From positions 183,776-247,775 of the forward strand of contig NZ_CABPVS010000004.1 of assembly GCF_902460845.1 (NCBI RefSeq): a DNA stretch of 64,000 nucleotides, in the 5' to 3' direction. The notes beneath the pieces are model-generated. The model did no database searches. It had not been told where the DNA came from and saw only the letters and a program-made list of their open reading frames with translations. The stretch is from Campylobacter concisus (GTDB taxonomy: Bacteria; Campylobacterota; Campylobacteria; Campylobacterales; Campylobacteraceae). The position numbers and the translations under genes are program-made. Positions 46,972 through 56,887 of the stretch are shown here, in pieces; the stretch's first letter is position 1, and the number at the start of each line of letters is the position of its first letter.

Positions 46972-48299
46972 TGGATAGATTTAGTAAAGTTGGCTTTGTT
47001 CTTTCTATCATTGGAGCGGCTATTGGCCTTGGTAATGCATGGAAATTTCCATATATGGTCGGTAGTAATGGTGGTTCAGCGTTTATACTTATATATCTAT
47101 TTTTTGCTTTTGTCGTTGGGCTTAGCATATTTTTTGCCGAGATGGCGATGGGCAAAATTTCTCGTCTTGATACGGTTGGGGCATTTAAAAGTCTAGCTAC
47201 AAAGGGGGCAAATTCTTGGAAATTTGCTGGTGTTGTGATGGTGACAGGGTTATTCATCGCATCTTTTTATACACTCATTATCGGCTGGGTTTTAAAATAC
47301 GTTATCTTAAGTCTCGGTGAGCTTCCAAAAGATATGGCAAACTCAGAAGCGCTTTTTGTAAATTTTACTTCAAAGGGCATAGAGGAGCAAATTTTATATT
47401 TTAGCATCGCTTTTTTTGCCTACTTTTTTATACTTACAAAAGGTATAAAAAGTGGAATAGAGCGTATAAATGTATATCTTATTCCAGCACTTTTTATTTT
47501 GCTTTTGCTTATGCTTGGCTACTCTTTTGGCATGAATGGATTTGATGAGGCGGCTAAATTTTTACTTGTGCCTGATTTTTCAAAGATAGATCAAGGCGCT
47601 ATCTTAAATGCTCTTGGGTTAGCTTTTTTTACGATGTGTATTGGCATTGGCTGCATTTTAACTTACTCATCAAGCCTAGGCAATGATACAAATTTATTTA
47701 CTTCATCACTTTATGTAGTCTTTGCAAATATAATTATTAGCGTAATTATAGGACTTATAGTTTTTACATTCACCTATGAATTTGGTTCAGAGCCATCAAA
47801 GGGTGCAGGGTTAGCATTTATCTCGCTTCCAACGCTTTTTGCAAAGCTTGGCCTGCTTGGAAATTTCTTGGCTTTTGCATTTTTTACATCTTTATTTTTT
47901 GCTGGTATAACATCGGTCATTTCGCTAGTTGAGCCATTTATATTTTTCTTAAATAAAAGTTTGGGATTTAGTAGAAATAGATCAATTATTATTGTCGGTG
48001 CCGTAGTTTATGTTTTAGGGATTTTATGTGCATTAAGCGGCATTGGCGATTTTAAAGAAGCACTTACATTTTTTGGCAAGAGCTTTTTTGATTTGCTTGA
48101 TTATCTTAGCTCAAACATTATGCTCCCACTTGGTGGCATTATATTTGCCATTTTTGTTGGGTACTTTATGAAATTTGAGCTTTTAAAAGAGCTATTTTTG
48201 CCTTATATGGGTGAGATTGTCTTTAAAATTTGGTATTTTTTAATAAGGTTTGTAGCGCCAGTTCTAGTTTTTGTGGTGCTAGTAAGGGAGATTGCATAA
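46968..48299 (+). CDS. NSS-family sodium symporter, copy 2
   Basis: Second tandem member, 443 aa. Signature AIGLGNAWKFPYMVGSNGG near residue 19. Its sequence differs from copy 1 along its length, which indicates old duplication rather than a recent copy. It overlaps both neighbours (four bases before, one base after). Confidence 0.92.
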   Translation: MMDRFSKVGFVLSIIGAAIGLGNAWKFPYMVGSNGGSAFILIYLFFAFVVGLSIFFAEMAMGKISRLDTVGAFKSLATKGANSWKFAGVVMVTGLFIASFYTLIIGWVLKYVILSLGELPKDMANSEALFVNFTSKGIEEQILYFSIAFFAYFFILTKGIKSGIERINVYLIPALFILLLLMLGYSFGMNGFDEAAKFLLVPDFSKIDQGAILNALGLAFFTMCIGIGCILTYSSSLGNDTNLFTSSLYVVFANIIISVIIGLIVFTFTYEFGSEPSKGAGLAFISLPTLFAKLGLLGNFLAFAFFTSLFFAGITSVISLVEPFIFFLNKSLGFSRNRSIIIVGAVVYVLGILCALSGIGDFKEALTFFGKSFFDLLDYLSSNIMLPLGGIIFAIFVGYFMKFELLKELFLPYMGEIVFKIWYFLIRFVAPVLVFVVLVREIA

Positions 48300-49639
48300 T
48301 GGCAAAAGAACAGTTTTCTAAAATAGGTTATGTTTTAGCAGTTGCAGGGTCAGCTGTTGGACTTGGCAATGCATGGAAATTTCCATATATGGTCGGTGAA
48401 AATGGTGGATCAGCATTTGTTATTTTATATCTTTTGATAACGTTTTTAGTTGGCATACCTATCTTTATGGCAGAGCTAAGTATTGGCAAACTTAGTGAGA
48501 GCGATAGTGTAAATGCCTTTAGAAAGTTAGCGAATAAAAATAAAAATTTATGGCAACTGGTTGGAATTTTAGCTATGGTAACCGCAGCTATAATATCATC
48601 TTACTACATTGTGATCATCGGCTGGGTCTTTAAGTATTTCACGCTATCTTTTACCGGTCTTCCAAACGATATAGAAAGTTCAAAAGTAATATTTAACGAG
48701 CTTCTTACGCATGGTCTTGGCGATCAGACGCTTTATTTTGTTATTGCATTTGTAGCTTGCTTTTTTATCCTTTCAAAAGGAGTGAAAAGTGGCATTGAAA
48801 AGCTAAATGTTTGGATGATGCCAAGCCTATTTATCATGGTTCTAATCATGCTTATCTTTTCTATGACAATGAATGGCTTTACAAAGTCTGCTGAGTTTTT
48901 ACTTGTTCCTGATTTTAGTAAAATTTCATTTAATTCGCTTTTGCTTGCCCTTGGACTTGCTTTTTGGACACTATCTCTTGGTATGGCAGCAATCATTACG
49001 TATTCAGCCAGCCTAAGCGATGATACAAATTTAGCTACTTCTACGCTAAGTATCGTTTTTATAAACATCGTCCTAGCCATTATGATGGGTCTTGTTATCT
49101 TTACATTTATATTTGAATTTGGCGCAGAGCCGTCTCAAGGACCAGGACTTGTCTTTATCTCGCTTCCAACGCTCTTTGCTAAGCTTGGCGTGATAGGTCA
49201 AATTTTAGCTGTGGCATTTTTTGCTGCACTTATCTTTGCTGGCATTACTTCAGCCATCTCTATCGTAGAGCCGTTTGTATTTTTCTTGATCAGAGAGTAT
49301 GGCATTAGCAGGATAAAAGCTCTTAGCATAGTTGGAGCCGGTGTTTTTGTATTAGGATTTTTATGTCTTTTATCAAATATAGAAAATGTTGGCGACAAAT
49401 TTATGCTCTTTGGCAAAAATTTCTTTGATTTTCTTGACTTTACCGCTTCAAATGTTCTACTTCCAATTAGTGGTATAGGTGGTGCGATATTTGTTGGATA
49501 TTTTATGAAAAGAGAGGCACTTTATGTGCTATTTAGTCCATATATGAGCGACTTTGTATTTAGTGCATGGTATTTTTTATTAAGATATGTGGCGCCAGTT
49601 TGCGTATTTATCATCATGATAAATAAATTGTTTTTTTAA
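48299..49639 (+). CDS. NSS-family sodium symporter, copy 3
   Basis: Third tandem member, 446 aa. ATG at 48299 overlaps the previous stop by one base (TAATG) and gives the family start MAKEQFSKIGYVLAVAGSAV; a longer frame from 48230 lies inside copy 2 and is rejected. Signature AVGLGNAWKFPYMVGENGG. The TRAP small subunit begins ten bases later, so the transporters may be one transcript. Confidence 0.92.
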   Translation: MAKEQFSKIGYVLAVAGSAVGLGNAWKFPYMVGENGGSAFVILYLLITFLVGIPIFMAELSIGKLSESDSVNAFRKLANKNKNLWQLVGILAMVTAAIISSYYIVIIGWVFKYFTLSFTGLPNDIESSKVIFNELLTHGLGDQTLYFVIAFVACFFILSKGVKSGIEKLNVWMMPSLFIMVLIMLIFSMTMNGFTKSAEFLLVPDFSKISFNSLLLALGLAFWTLSLGMAAIITYSASLSDDTNLATSTLSIVFINIVLAIMMGLVIFTFIFEFGAEPSQGPGLVFISLPTLFAKLGVIGQILAVAFFAALIFAGITSAISIVEPFVFFLIREYGISRIKALSIVGAGVFVLGFLCLLSNIENVGDKFMLFGKNFFDFLDFTASNVLLPISGIGGAIFVGYFMKREALYVLFSPYMSDFVFSAWYFLLRYVAPVCVFIIMINKLFF

Positions 49640-49648
49640 GGGTTGTTT

Positions 49649-50158
49649 ATGCAAAAAGTTGAGAAATTTTTTGATAAGGTCGGCGATATAGTCGGCTATA
49701 TTTGCATGTTTGTTATGGCTTTGATGATAATAGATGTTTTTTTTAACGTTGTGGCAAGATATTTTTTCTCTTATGGAAATGTCGCATTTCAGGAGCTTGA
49801 GTGGCATTTTTTTGCTGTGATATTTTTGCTTGGCATGAGCTATGCATTAAAAGAAGATGCGCACGTTAGAGTTGATATATTTTATGCTAAATTTTCACCA
49901 AAAAATAAAGCTCTTGTAAATATGATAGGAACTGTTATTTTTGTAATCCCATTTGCACTTTTGGTTTCAAATTTATCATTTGAATTTGTGAGTGATGCTT
50001 ATACTTCAGCTGAAGCTAGTGCAGATCCAGGTGGTCTTACTCACAGATGGATCATAAAAGCACTTATTCCTTTTTCTTTTTATCTACTTGTATTTTTTGC
50101 GATTGGCTTTTTTATAAGAAATTTTAATCTTTACAAAAAAGCTAAAAAGGGGGAATAA
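49649..50158 (+). CDS. dctQ: TRAP transporter small membrane subunit
   Basis: DctQ-type subunit of a tripartite ATP-independent periplasmic transporter, four membrane helices, 169 aa. The motif VAFQELEWHFFAVIFLLGMSY is shortened here to EWHFFAVIFLLGMSYALK, typical of DctQ. I prefer ATG at 49649, placed six bases after AAGGG, over the TTG two codons earlier. It overlaps dctM by one base. No DctP gene is adjacent on either side. Confidence 0.9.
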   Translation: MQKVEKFFDKVGDIVGYICMFVMALMIIDVFFNVVARYFFSYGNVAFQELEWHFFAVIFLLGMSYALKEDAHVRVDIFYAKFSPKNKALVNMIGTVIFVIPFALLVSNLSFEFVSDAYTSAEASADPGGLTHRWIIKALIPFSFYLLVFFAIGFFIRNFNLYKKAKKGE

Positions 50159-51546
50159 TGGCTGGCTTGATAATGTTTATAGCTGCACTTTTGATGCTAG
50201 GCATTGGCTTTCCGGTAGCCTTTACCTTTGGTGCGGTTTCTATGATATTTGGCATGATTGGTAGTATTGTTGAGAGTATTGGAGACGGAGATGGGCTACT
50301 TGGAAGCATCGAAGTTTTTAAAGATATGTTTAATTTCATGCCTTATAGAATTTTCTCTATCATGGAGAGTAGAATTTTTATAGCAGTTCCACTTTTTGTC
50401 TTTATGGGCGTTGTGCTCCAAAAGTCAAAACTAGCTGAGAGGCTACTTGAGAGCATGGGTATGCTTTTTGGAGAAATTCGCGGAGGTATTGCTATTAGCA
50501 CTATCTTGGTTGGAGCACTTCTTGCAGCTTCAACCGGTGTTGTTGGTGCAAGTGTCGTTGCAATGGGCGTTATAAGCTTGCCTGTCATGCTAAAGTATAA
50601 ATACGACCAAGCGCTAGGTTGTGGCACTATATGTGCCGCTGGTACGCTTGGACAGATCATTCCACCTTCTATCGTACTGATTATCTTGGGTGATATATTT
50701 TCAGTACCAGTTGGTGAGCTTTTTCATCAAGCCATCATCCCAGGATTCACGCTAGTAGCAGTTTATATCATTTATATTTTGATTGTTGCTTATTTGAAAC
50801 CAGATACAGCACCGGTAGTAAAAGATGAGAGCGGTGTTAGTAAATTTAAGCAGATTATGAGAGCACTAATCGCTATCTTTCCGCCGCTTTTACTTGTTAT
50901 TTGCGTGTTGGGTTCTATATTTGCAGGTATCGCTACACCAACTGAAAGTTCAGCTTTTGGCTGCATTGGAGCCATTATTTTAGCTATTTTTTATAGGACA
51001 TTTTCATTTTCTATGATAAAAGAGGCATTGGCAGAGAGTGTAAAAACTACAGCACTTGTCTTTGCTATACTTGTTGGCGCGACAGCCTTTTCTATGGTGT
51101 TTAGTTATACTGGTGGCGATGAGATTGTTGAAAAATTTATGACAAATTTGCCAGGTGAGAAGTGGGGCTTTATCATTTTTAGTATGGTTGTTATCTTTGT
51201 GCTTGGCTTTTTTATCGACTTTGTTGAAATTTCATATATCGTGCTTCCTATCTTGGTACCAATAGCTGCAAAGCTTGGTATAAATCCAATTTATCTAGCA
51301 ATCTTAGTTGCAATGAATTTGCAAACTTCATTCCTAACGCCGCCATTTGGTTTTAGTTTATTTTTTCTAAGGTCAGTCGCACCAGCTGAGATAAAAACGA
51401 CTGCTATTTATAAAGGCGTTGTGCCTTATATTTTTATTCAGCTTGCTGTACTTGTATTTTTCTGCGTCTTTCTAATGGAATTAAAGCCAATGCTTGATGC
51501 GAGCCACGGCGGATTATTAAACTTCTTACTCTCACTTTTTAAATGA
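50158..51546 (+). CDS. dctM: TRAP transporter large membrane subunit
   Basis: DctM-type sodium-coupled channel subunit, about twelve membrane helices, 462 aa. GFPVAFTFGAVSMIFGMIG at the start, the loop ASTGVVGASVVAMGVISLP and the C-terminal NLQTSFLTPPFGFSLFFLR are family motifs. An extra hydrophilic stretch near residues 35-75 makes it longer than many members. Substrate unknown; the surroundings (pycB, pckA, NSS) suggest an organic or amino acid. Confidence 0.92.
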   Translation: MAGLIMFIAALLMLGIGFPVAFTFGAVSMIFGMIGSIVESIGDGDGLLGSIEVFKDMFNFMPYRIFSIMESRIFIAVPLFVFMGVVLQKSKLAERLLESMGMLFGEIRGGIAISTILVGALLAASTGVVGASVVAMGVISLPVMLKYKYDQALGCGTICAAGTLGQIIPPSIVLIILGDIFSVPVGELFHQAIIPGFTLVAVYIIYILIVAYLKPDTAPVVKDESGVSKFKQIMRALIAIFPPLLLVICVLGSIFAGIATPTESSAFGCIGAIILAIFYRTFSFSMIKEALAESVKTTALVFAILVGATAFSMVFSYTGGDEIVEKFMTNLPGEKWGFIIFSMVVIFVLGFFIDFVEISYIVLPILVPIAAKLGINPIYLAILVAMNLQTSFLTPPFGFSLFFLRSVAPAEIKTTAIYKGVVPYIFIQLAVLVFFCVFLMELKPMLDASHGGLLNFLLSLFK

Positions 51547-51584
51547 TATAAAAGTTTTTGGTTGTAAAATACCAAAAAACAAGC

Positions 51585-51624
51585 AAAATGGCTAATTTGA
51601 GTTTCTAACCAATTTAGCCATTTT
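51585..51624 (+). terminator. Terminator after dctM
   Basis: AAAATGGCTAA (51585-51595) and TTAGCCATTTT (51614-51624) form an 11-base stem with an 18-base loop and a T-rich end. It separates the transporter run from pycB. Confidence 0.6.
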
Positions 51625-51668
51625 CTATGAATTCTTTAAATAAATTTATAAAATTAATGAGGTGGGTG

Positions 51669-53471
51669 ATGGCGAAGAAATTTATCGATGTTATGGATAC
51701 GACCTTTAGAGATGGCTTTCAGTCAGTTTATGGCGCTAGAGTGCTTATGAACGATTTTTTGCCCGCGCTTGAAGCAGCCAAAGAGGCTGGCATAGAGCAT
51801 TTTGAATTTGGTGGCGGAGCGAGATTTCAAAGCCTTTATTTTTACCTAAATGAAGATGCTTTTGCGATGATGGATAAATTTAGAAGCATCGTAGGACCAA
51901 AAGCAAATCTTCAAACCCTAAGCAGGGGCGTAAATACCGTAACACTTGATACTGGTAGTCGTGAGCTAATCGACCTTCACGCAAAGCTTTTCAAAAAACA
52001 TGGAACCACTACTATTAGAAATTTTGACGCACTAAATGACGTTGAAAATTTAAAATATTCAGGCGAAAGGATAGCTCATCACGGACTAAAACACGAAGTC
52101 GTAGTTACGATGATGGATTTGCCTAGTGGCTGTGTGGGAGCTCATGATGTTAAATTTTATGAGAAAATTTTAAGAGAAATTTTAGACGCAAATATCCCAT
52201 ATCACAGCGTTTGCTTTAAAGACGCAAGTGGCACAAGTAGTCCACAAAAGGTCTATGAAACTATAAAAATGGCTAGAAAACTACTCCCAGAAAAAACTCA
52301 CATCAGACTTCATACACATGAAACTGCAGGCGTAAGTGTGGCTTGCTATCTTGCAGCGCTTGAAGCTGGCGTTGATGGAATAGATCTAGCTGCAAGCCCA
52401 GTAAGTGGTGGTACAAGCCAGCCAGATATCTTGACTATGCTTCATGCAGTAAAAGGCAAAAATTATGATCTTGGCGGACTTGACGTGGAGAAGATTTTAA
52501 AATATGAAAGCATTTTGAACGATTGCTTAAAAGAGTATTTCTTACCGCCTGAAGCCGTGCAAGTAAGCCCGCTCATACCATTTTCACCGATGCCTGGTGG
52601 CGCGCTCACCGCAAATACTCAGATGATGAGAGATAACAACATCTTAGATAAATTCCCAGAGGTCATCCTTGCGATGCGCGAAGTGGTGCAAAAGGGTGGA
52701 TACGGCACTTCAGTAACCCCTGTTAGCCAGTTTTACTTCCAACAAGCATTTAATAACGTGATGTTTGGCAAGTGGAAAAAGATCGCTGAGGGATACGGCA
52801 AAATGGTGCTTGGCTACTTTGGCAAGACACCAGTTACGCCTGATAAAGAGATCATCAAGCTTGCAAGCGAGCAACTAGGCTTAAAACCAACTACAAAACA
52901 CGCTGTTGATATAGCTGATAAAGATGAGAGCAAGTCACTTGCGCACGTAAAAGAAATTCTAAAGCAAAACAATATAAAAACTACCGAAGAAAATATATTT
53001 ATAGCAGCAGCTTGTAAAGAAAAGGGTATCGCATTCTTAAAAGGCGAAGCCAAAGTAAATGTTAGAAAGATCGACCCAAATGCTAAAGCAAACGAGGGCA
53101 GACAAACTCAAAGTGGCAGATATAGTGTCGTTGTAAATGGTAGCCGCTACAATGTCGAAGTAAGCGAAGGCTTTAACGATAGCATCCAAGTAAAATCGAT
53201 CACCGAAGTTGAAGGCAAGAGCGTAAAAAATGCTAAAAGTGCAGCAGCAGGCGCAACAGCAAATGATATCGTTGCTAGCTTGCCAGGCGCTGTGCATAAA
53301 ATTTTAGTTAGCGCAGGAGACCATGTCAAAAAAGGTCAGGCTATAGTCGTGCTTGAAGCGATGAAGATGGAGATAGAGGTCAAAGCTCCAAAAGATGGTG
53401 TGATAGGCTCTATTGAAGTTAGCAAAGGTCAAAGCGTCGCAAACAATCAAGTGGTGGCTAAATTTAAATAA
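51669..53471 (+). CDS. pycB: Pyruvate carboxylase subunit B
   Basis: Carboxyltransferase and biotin-carrier subunit of two-part pyruvate carboxylase (oxaloacetate from pyruvate). Catalytic DTTFRDGFQSVYGARVL near the start, CFKDASGTSSPQ and LHTHETAG (metal His pair); the C-terminal biotin domain carries EAMKMEIEVKAP with the biotin Lys near residue 566. I choose ATG at 51669 because GAGGTGGG precedes it (600 aa). The same fold occurs in sodium-pumping oxaloacetate decarboxylase alpha; absence of beta and gamma genes here favours PycB. Confidence 0.9.
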   Translation: MAKKFIDVMDTTFRDGFQSVYGARVLMNDFLPALEAAKEAGIEHFEFGGGARFQSLYFYLNEDAFAMMDKFRSIVGPKANLQTLSRGVNTVTLDTGSRELIDLHAKLFKKHGTTTIRNFDALNDVENLKYSGERIAHHGLKHEVVVTMMDLPSGCVGAHDVKFYEKILREILDANIPYHSVCFKDASGTSSPQKVYETIKMARKLLPEKTHIRLHTHETAGVSVACYLAALEAGVDGIDLAASPVSGGTSQPDILTMLHAVKGKNYDLGGLDVEKILKYESILNDCLKEYFLPPEAVQVSPLIPFSPMPGGALTANTQMMRDNNILDKFPEVILAMREVVQKGGYGTSVTPVSQFYFQQAFNNVMFGKWKKIAEGYGKMVLGYFGKTPVTPDKEIIKLASEQLGLKPTTKHAVDIADKDESKSLAHVKEILKQNNIKTTEENIFIAAACKEKGIAFLKGEAKVNVRKIDPNAKANEGRQTQSGRYSVVVNGSRYNVEVSEGFNDSIQVKSITEVEGKSVKNAKSAAAGATANDIVASLPGAVHKILVSAGDHVKKGQAIVVLEAMKMEIEVKAPKDGVIGSIEVSKGQSVANNQVVAKFK

Positions 53472-53574
53472 ATTTGCCCATTTTAAAAAGAGAGTGTTAA
53501 GCGAAATTTGATTAACATTTTGATGACTTTTAGGTCAGAATTTATAAAAAATGAAAATTTTAAAAGGAAATAAC

Positions 53575-55152
53575 ATGATAAACAAACTAGACGAACTAGG
53601 TCTAAAAGAGATCAAAAAGATAAATCACAATCTAAGCTACGACGAGCTTTTTGAGCTTGAAAAGGCAAACAACGAAGGCAGGGTTTCAAGCAACGGCACA
53701 TTTATGGTTGATACGGGAATTTTTACTGGAAGAAGCCCAAAAGATAAGTACTTTGTAAAACAAGATCCGAGTCAGAAGTATATCGCTTGGGGTAAGATAA
53801 ATCAGCCTATCACAAAAGAGCTTTTTGACAAGCTTCTTAAAAAAGCAAAAGAGCAGCTAAGCGGCAAGGAAATTTTCATCCAAGACGCATTTTGTGGAGC
53901 TAGTAAAAAGAGCCAAAAATCAGTCCGTTTTGTCACCGAAGTAGCGTGGCAAGCACATTTTGTAAAAAATATGTTCATCCGCCCAAGCGAGGAAGAGCTG
54001 GCTAAATTTGAGCCTGATTTTGTAGTATATAACGCTTGTAAGACAAAAAATGAGGACTACAAGGCTGATGGGCTACATTCAGATGTCTTTGTTATCTTCA
54101 ACGTCGAGGAAAATGTCGCAGTGATCGGCGGTACGTGGTACGGTGGTGAGATGAAAAAGGGTATTTTTTCTATGATGAACTACTGGTTGCCACTTGAAGG
54201 TAAACTAAGTATGCACTGCTCTGCAAACGTAGGCGAAAAAGGCGATACAGCACTATTTTTTGGTCTATCTGGTACTGGCAAAACGACACTTTCAACTGAT
54301 CCAAAACGCAAGCTAATAGGCGATGATGAGCACGGCTGGGACGATGATGGCGTGTTTAATTTTGAGGGCGGCTGCTACGCAAAATGTATCAACCTTGATC
54401 CAAGCAGCGAGCCAGAAATTTACGCAGCGATTAGGCGTGATGCGCTACTTGAAAACGTCGTGGCTGACGAAAAGGGCGTGGTTGATTACAAAGATGGCTC
54501 AAAGACTGAAAACACACGTGTGAGCTATCCGATCTATCACATCGACAATTACGAGCCAAGCTCAAGTGCCGGCCATCCAAAAAATATTATCTTTTTAAGC
54601 GCTGACGCTTTTGGCGTGCTTCCTCCAGTTGCAAAGCTGACAAAAGAGCAGGCGATGTATTATTTCCTAAGTGGCTATACAGCAAAAGTTGCTGGCACAG
54701 AGCGCGGTATAACTGAGCCTGTTGCTACTTTTAGCGCTTGCTTTGGCGAGCCATTTATGCCACTTCACCCAACCGTCTATGCAAAACTACTAGGTGAGAA
54801 GATCGATAAACACGGCGTTAATGTCTATCTTGTAAATACAGGCTGGAGCGGCGGTGCTTACGGCGTTGGCAAGCGTATGAGCATAAAAGCGACACGTGCT
54901 TGCATAAATGCAATCCTTGATGGCAGCATCACAAAATGTGAGTTTGAAAATTTTGATAAATTTAACTTTGCTATACCAAAAGAGCTTGATGGTGTCGAGA
55001 CAAAACTGCTAAACCCTATAAACACATGGGCAAATCCTGCTGAGTATAACGCTTCACGTGATAAGCTCGCTAAAATGTTTGTTGAAAATTTCAAACGTTA
55101 CGAAGATGTAAAAGAGGGTGTTGAGTACGCTAAAGCTGGACCAAAAGCTTAA
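53575..55152 (+). CDS. pckA: Phosphoenolpyruvate carboxykinase (ATP)
   Basis: Makes PEP from oxaloacetate; with PycB this forms the gluconeogenic route needed by bacteria that do not ferment sugars. P-loop [11 protein letters not shown] near residue 229, kinase-2 motif [11 protein letters not shown], and the N-terminal substrate site [15 protein letters not shown] at 53575 (525 aa) follows AAAGGAAA; an upstream in-frame ATG at 53551 lacks one. Downstream of pycB with a 103-base gap. Confidence 0.97.
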   Translation: MINKLDELGLKEIKKINHNLSYDELFELEKANNEGRVSSNGTFMVDTGIFTGRSPKDKYFVKQDPSQKYIAWGKINQPITKELFDKLLKKAKEQLSGKEIFIQDAFCGASKKSQKSVRFVTEVAWQAHFVKNMFIRPSEEELAKFEPDFVVYNACKTKNEDYKADGLHSDVFVIFNVEENVAVIGGTWYGGEMKKGIFSMMNYWLPLEGKLSMHCSANVGEKGDTALFFGLSGTGKTTLSTDPKRKLIGDDEHGWDDDGVFNFEGGCYAKCINLDPSSEPEIYAAIRRDALLENVVADEKGVVDYKDGSKTENTRVSYPIYHIDNYEPSSSAGHPKNIIFLSADAFGVLPPVAKLTKEQAMYYFLSGYTAKVAGTERGITEPVATFSACFGEPFMPLHPTVYAKLLGEKIDKHGVNVYLVNTGWSGGAYGVGKRMSIKATRACINAILDGSITKCEFENFDKFNFAIPKELDGVETKLLNPINTWANPAEYNASRDKLAKMFVENFKRYEDVKEGVEYAKAGPKA

Positions 55153-55172
55153 TTTATATGGCCTTGCAAAGC

Positions 55173-55211
55173 TTCTTGTAAGGCTGTTCCTAATATCTTA
55201 CAAGAATTTTT
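55173..55211 (+). terminator. Terminator after pckA
   Basis: TTCTTGTAAG (55173-55182) and CTTACAAGAA (55197-55206) form a perfect 10-base stem with a 14-base loop followed by TTTTT. It starts 20 bases after the pckA stop. Confidence 0.75.
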
Positions 55212-55483
55212 AGTTGGTATTTTTGATATGGCTAAATTTAAAGTATCTCTCTTCCAAATTCCAAGCTCAAGTATTACATTTGCAAATTTATTCTAGTAAG
55301 TAACAAAATATTAGATATTGCCAAATATATGAGTTACTAATAAAATTTTCCTATTACACTTAGCCTAGTTTTTTCTGTGCTTGAACCAAGTATCAAATAT
55401 CATTTATTGTGCTACTGTTTTCTAAAAATTTTTATAGGTTTTAGGAGGAGATAGATTGCATAAATTTAGGGTAAAAAGAAAAA
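55212..55483. other. Intergenic pckA-dctA, with one possible tiny ORF
   Basis: AT-rich with no gene of ordinary length. One detail stands out: AGGAGG at 55443-55448 lies seven bases before a TTG (55456) that opens a basic 24-codon frame ending at 55530 and running over the dctA terminator and stop. It may be chance or a remnant. Nothing else is supported. Confidence 0.35.
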
Positions 55484-55505
55484 ATAAGGGCAAAGTTGCC
55501 CTTAT
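55484..55505 (-). terminator. Terminator after dctA
   Basis: ATAAGGGCAA (55484-55493) and TTGCCCTTAT (55496-55505) form a nearly perfect inverted repeat. On the minus strand a run of T (from AAAAAG...AAAA) follows the stem, as expected for an intrinsic terminator of dctA. Confidence 0.8.
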
Positions 55506-55520
55506 AGTTATAAATGTATA

Positions 55521-56876
55521 TTATGAGTGAAAGTGAAATTCCTCTGGATGATCTAGTGCGTATCTAAATTTATCCATATCGACTTTTTTATCCCAGATAG
55601 AAACTATCATGCAACCAACAGCGTTACCGCAGAGATTACCAACTGCACGCATCTCTGACATAAATTTATCAACGCCAAGTAGCACAGCCACGGTGACAAC
55701 TGGTATGCCAGTGCTTGGGAGTGCGCTTAGTGTGCCTGCAAGGACGACAAAGCCTGAGCCTGTCACGCCAACAGCGCCTTTACTTGTGATCATTAGCACG
55801 ATTAGAATACTTATTAGATGCTCAAAACTTAGCGGGATGTTGAAAGCTTGCGCTAAGAAGATAACGCTTAAGCTTAGATAGATGTTGGTGCAGTCAAGGT
55901 TAAATGAGTAGCCAGTCGGGATAATAAGTCCAACTGCGCCTCTATTTATACCAGCTGATTCTAGCTTTTGCATAAGTGGCGCAAGAGCTGTTTCGCTCGA
56001 GCTTGTCGCAAAGACTACCAATACCTCTTTTGAAATAAAACGCATAAATTTAAAGACATTGATTTTTGCAAAATAGCAAATAATGCCAAGCACGACAAAA
56101 ATAAAAAAGCAGCTCGCAAGTGCCATAACAACCAAAAGTTCCATCATGCCAAGAAGCGTTCCGATACCAAATTTGCCGATTAGATAAGCCATAGCCGAAA
56201 ATGCAGCCACTGGGCTAAAGAGCATAAGCCAACTAAGAAGTTTTAAGACATAGTGCTGAATAAATTCAAGTGGCTTTAGGCAAGCTTGTTTTTTATCATG
56301 AGCTAGCAGCGAAAGTACGATGGCAACGATAATAGCCATGAAAAGTACTTGAAGTGTGTTTGATTTTATAAATGGATCAAGTATATGCACGTAAGGGAAA
56401 ATATCATCTACTGGCACAGCACCTCTTAAAAGATGAAGTGTATGTGCTACAAATCCGCTATTTGCGTCCATATTTGCAGCTTGAGATGTAAATTTAGCTA
56501 CACTTGATGCATCAAGCTGAGTGTAGTCAAGATTCATACCATGTCCTGGACGAAGTGTTTCGCCAAAGATGATACCAACAGCAAGCGCAAGTGTGCTAAC
56601 TATCTCAAAATAGATAAATGCCTTTAATCCAATAGATCCAAGATCTTTTAGACTCTCGAGCCCAACGATACCTGAAACGATCGTTAAAAAGATAATAGGA
56701 CCAATTAAAATTTTAAGTGCTTTTATAAAATAATCAATGCCTGGCTTGCTTGCTATACCAAGCTCAGGTGCGACCATGCCAACGATAACGCCACCAACAA
56801 TACCGATCACAACCCAAAAGGCAAGATTGGTAAATAATCTTACAGCAAGATTTCCTTGCTTTTTAGCATTATTCAT
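55521..56876 (-). CDS. dctA: C4-dicarboxylate:cation symporter DctA
   Basis: Aerobic uptake carrier for succinate, fumarate, malate and perhaps aspartate (DAACS family). Motifs: ALKILIGPIIFLTIVSGI, the serine-rich loop FATSSSETALAPLM near residue 285 and TGYSFNLDCTNIYLSL near 325. About eight membrane helices and two hairpins. 451 aa. RPGHGMNLD near residue 110 matches DctA more than GltP. Glutamate transport by a relative cannot be excluded. Followed by its own terminator. Confidence 0.85.
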   Translation of the reverse strand: MNNAKKQGNLAVRLFTNLAFWVVIGIVGGVIVGMVAPELGIASKPGIDYFIKALKILIGPIIFLTIVSGIVGLESLKDLGSIGLKAFIYFEIVSTLALAVGIIFGETLRPGHGMNLDYTQLDASSVAKFTSQAANMDANSGFVAHTLHLLRGAVPVDDIFPYVHILDPFIKSNTLQVLFMAIIVAIVLSLLAHDKKQACLKPLEFIQHYVLKLLSWLMLFSPVAAFSAMAYLIGKFGIGTLLGMMELLVVMALASCFFIFVVLGIICYFAKINVFKFMRFISKEVLVVFATSSSETALAPLMQKLESAGINRGAVGLIIPTGYSFNLDCTNIYLSLSVIFLAQAFNIPLSFEHLISILIVLMITSKGAVGVTGSGFVVLAGTLSALPSTGIPVVTVAVLLGVDKFMSEMRAVGNLCGNAVGCMIVSIWDKKVDMDKFRYALDHPEEFHFHS

Positions 56877-56887
56877 AAATTTCCCCT

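Noticed and set aside
51669..53471. Sodium-pumping oxaloacetate decarboxylase alpha subunit
   Set aside because: No beta or gamma subunit genes nearby, and the pycB-pckA neighbourhood matches pyruvate carboxylase in Campylobacter.
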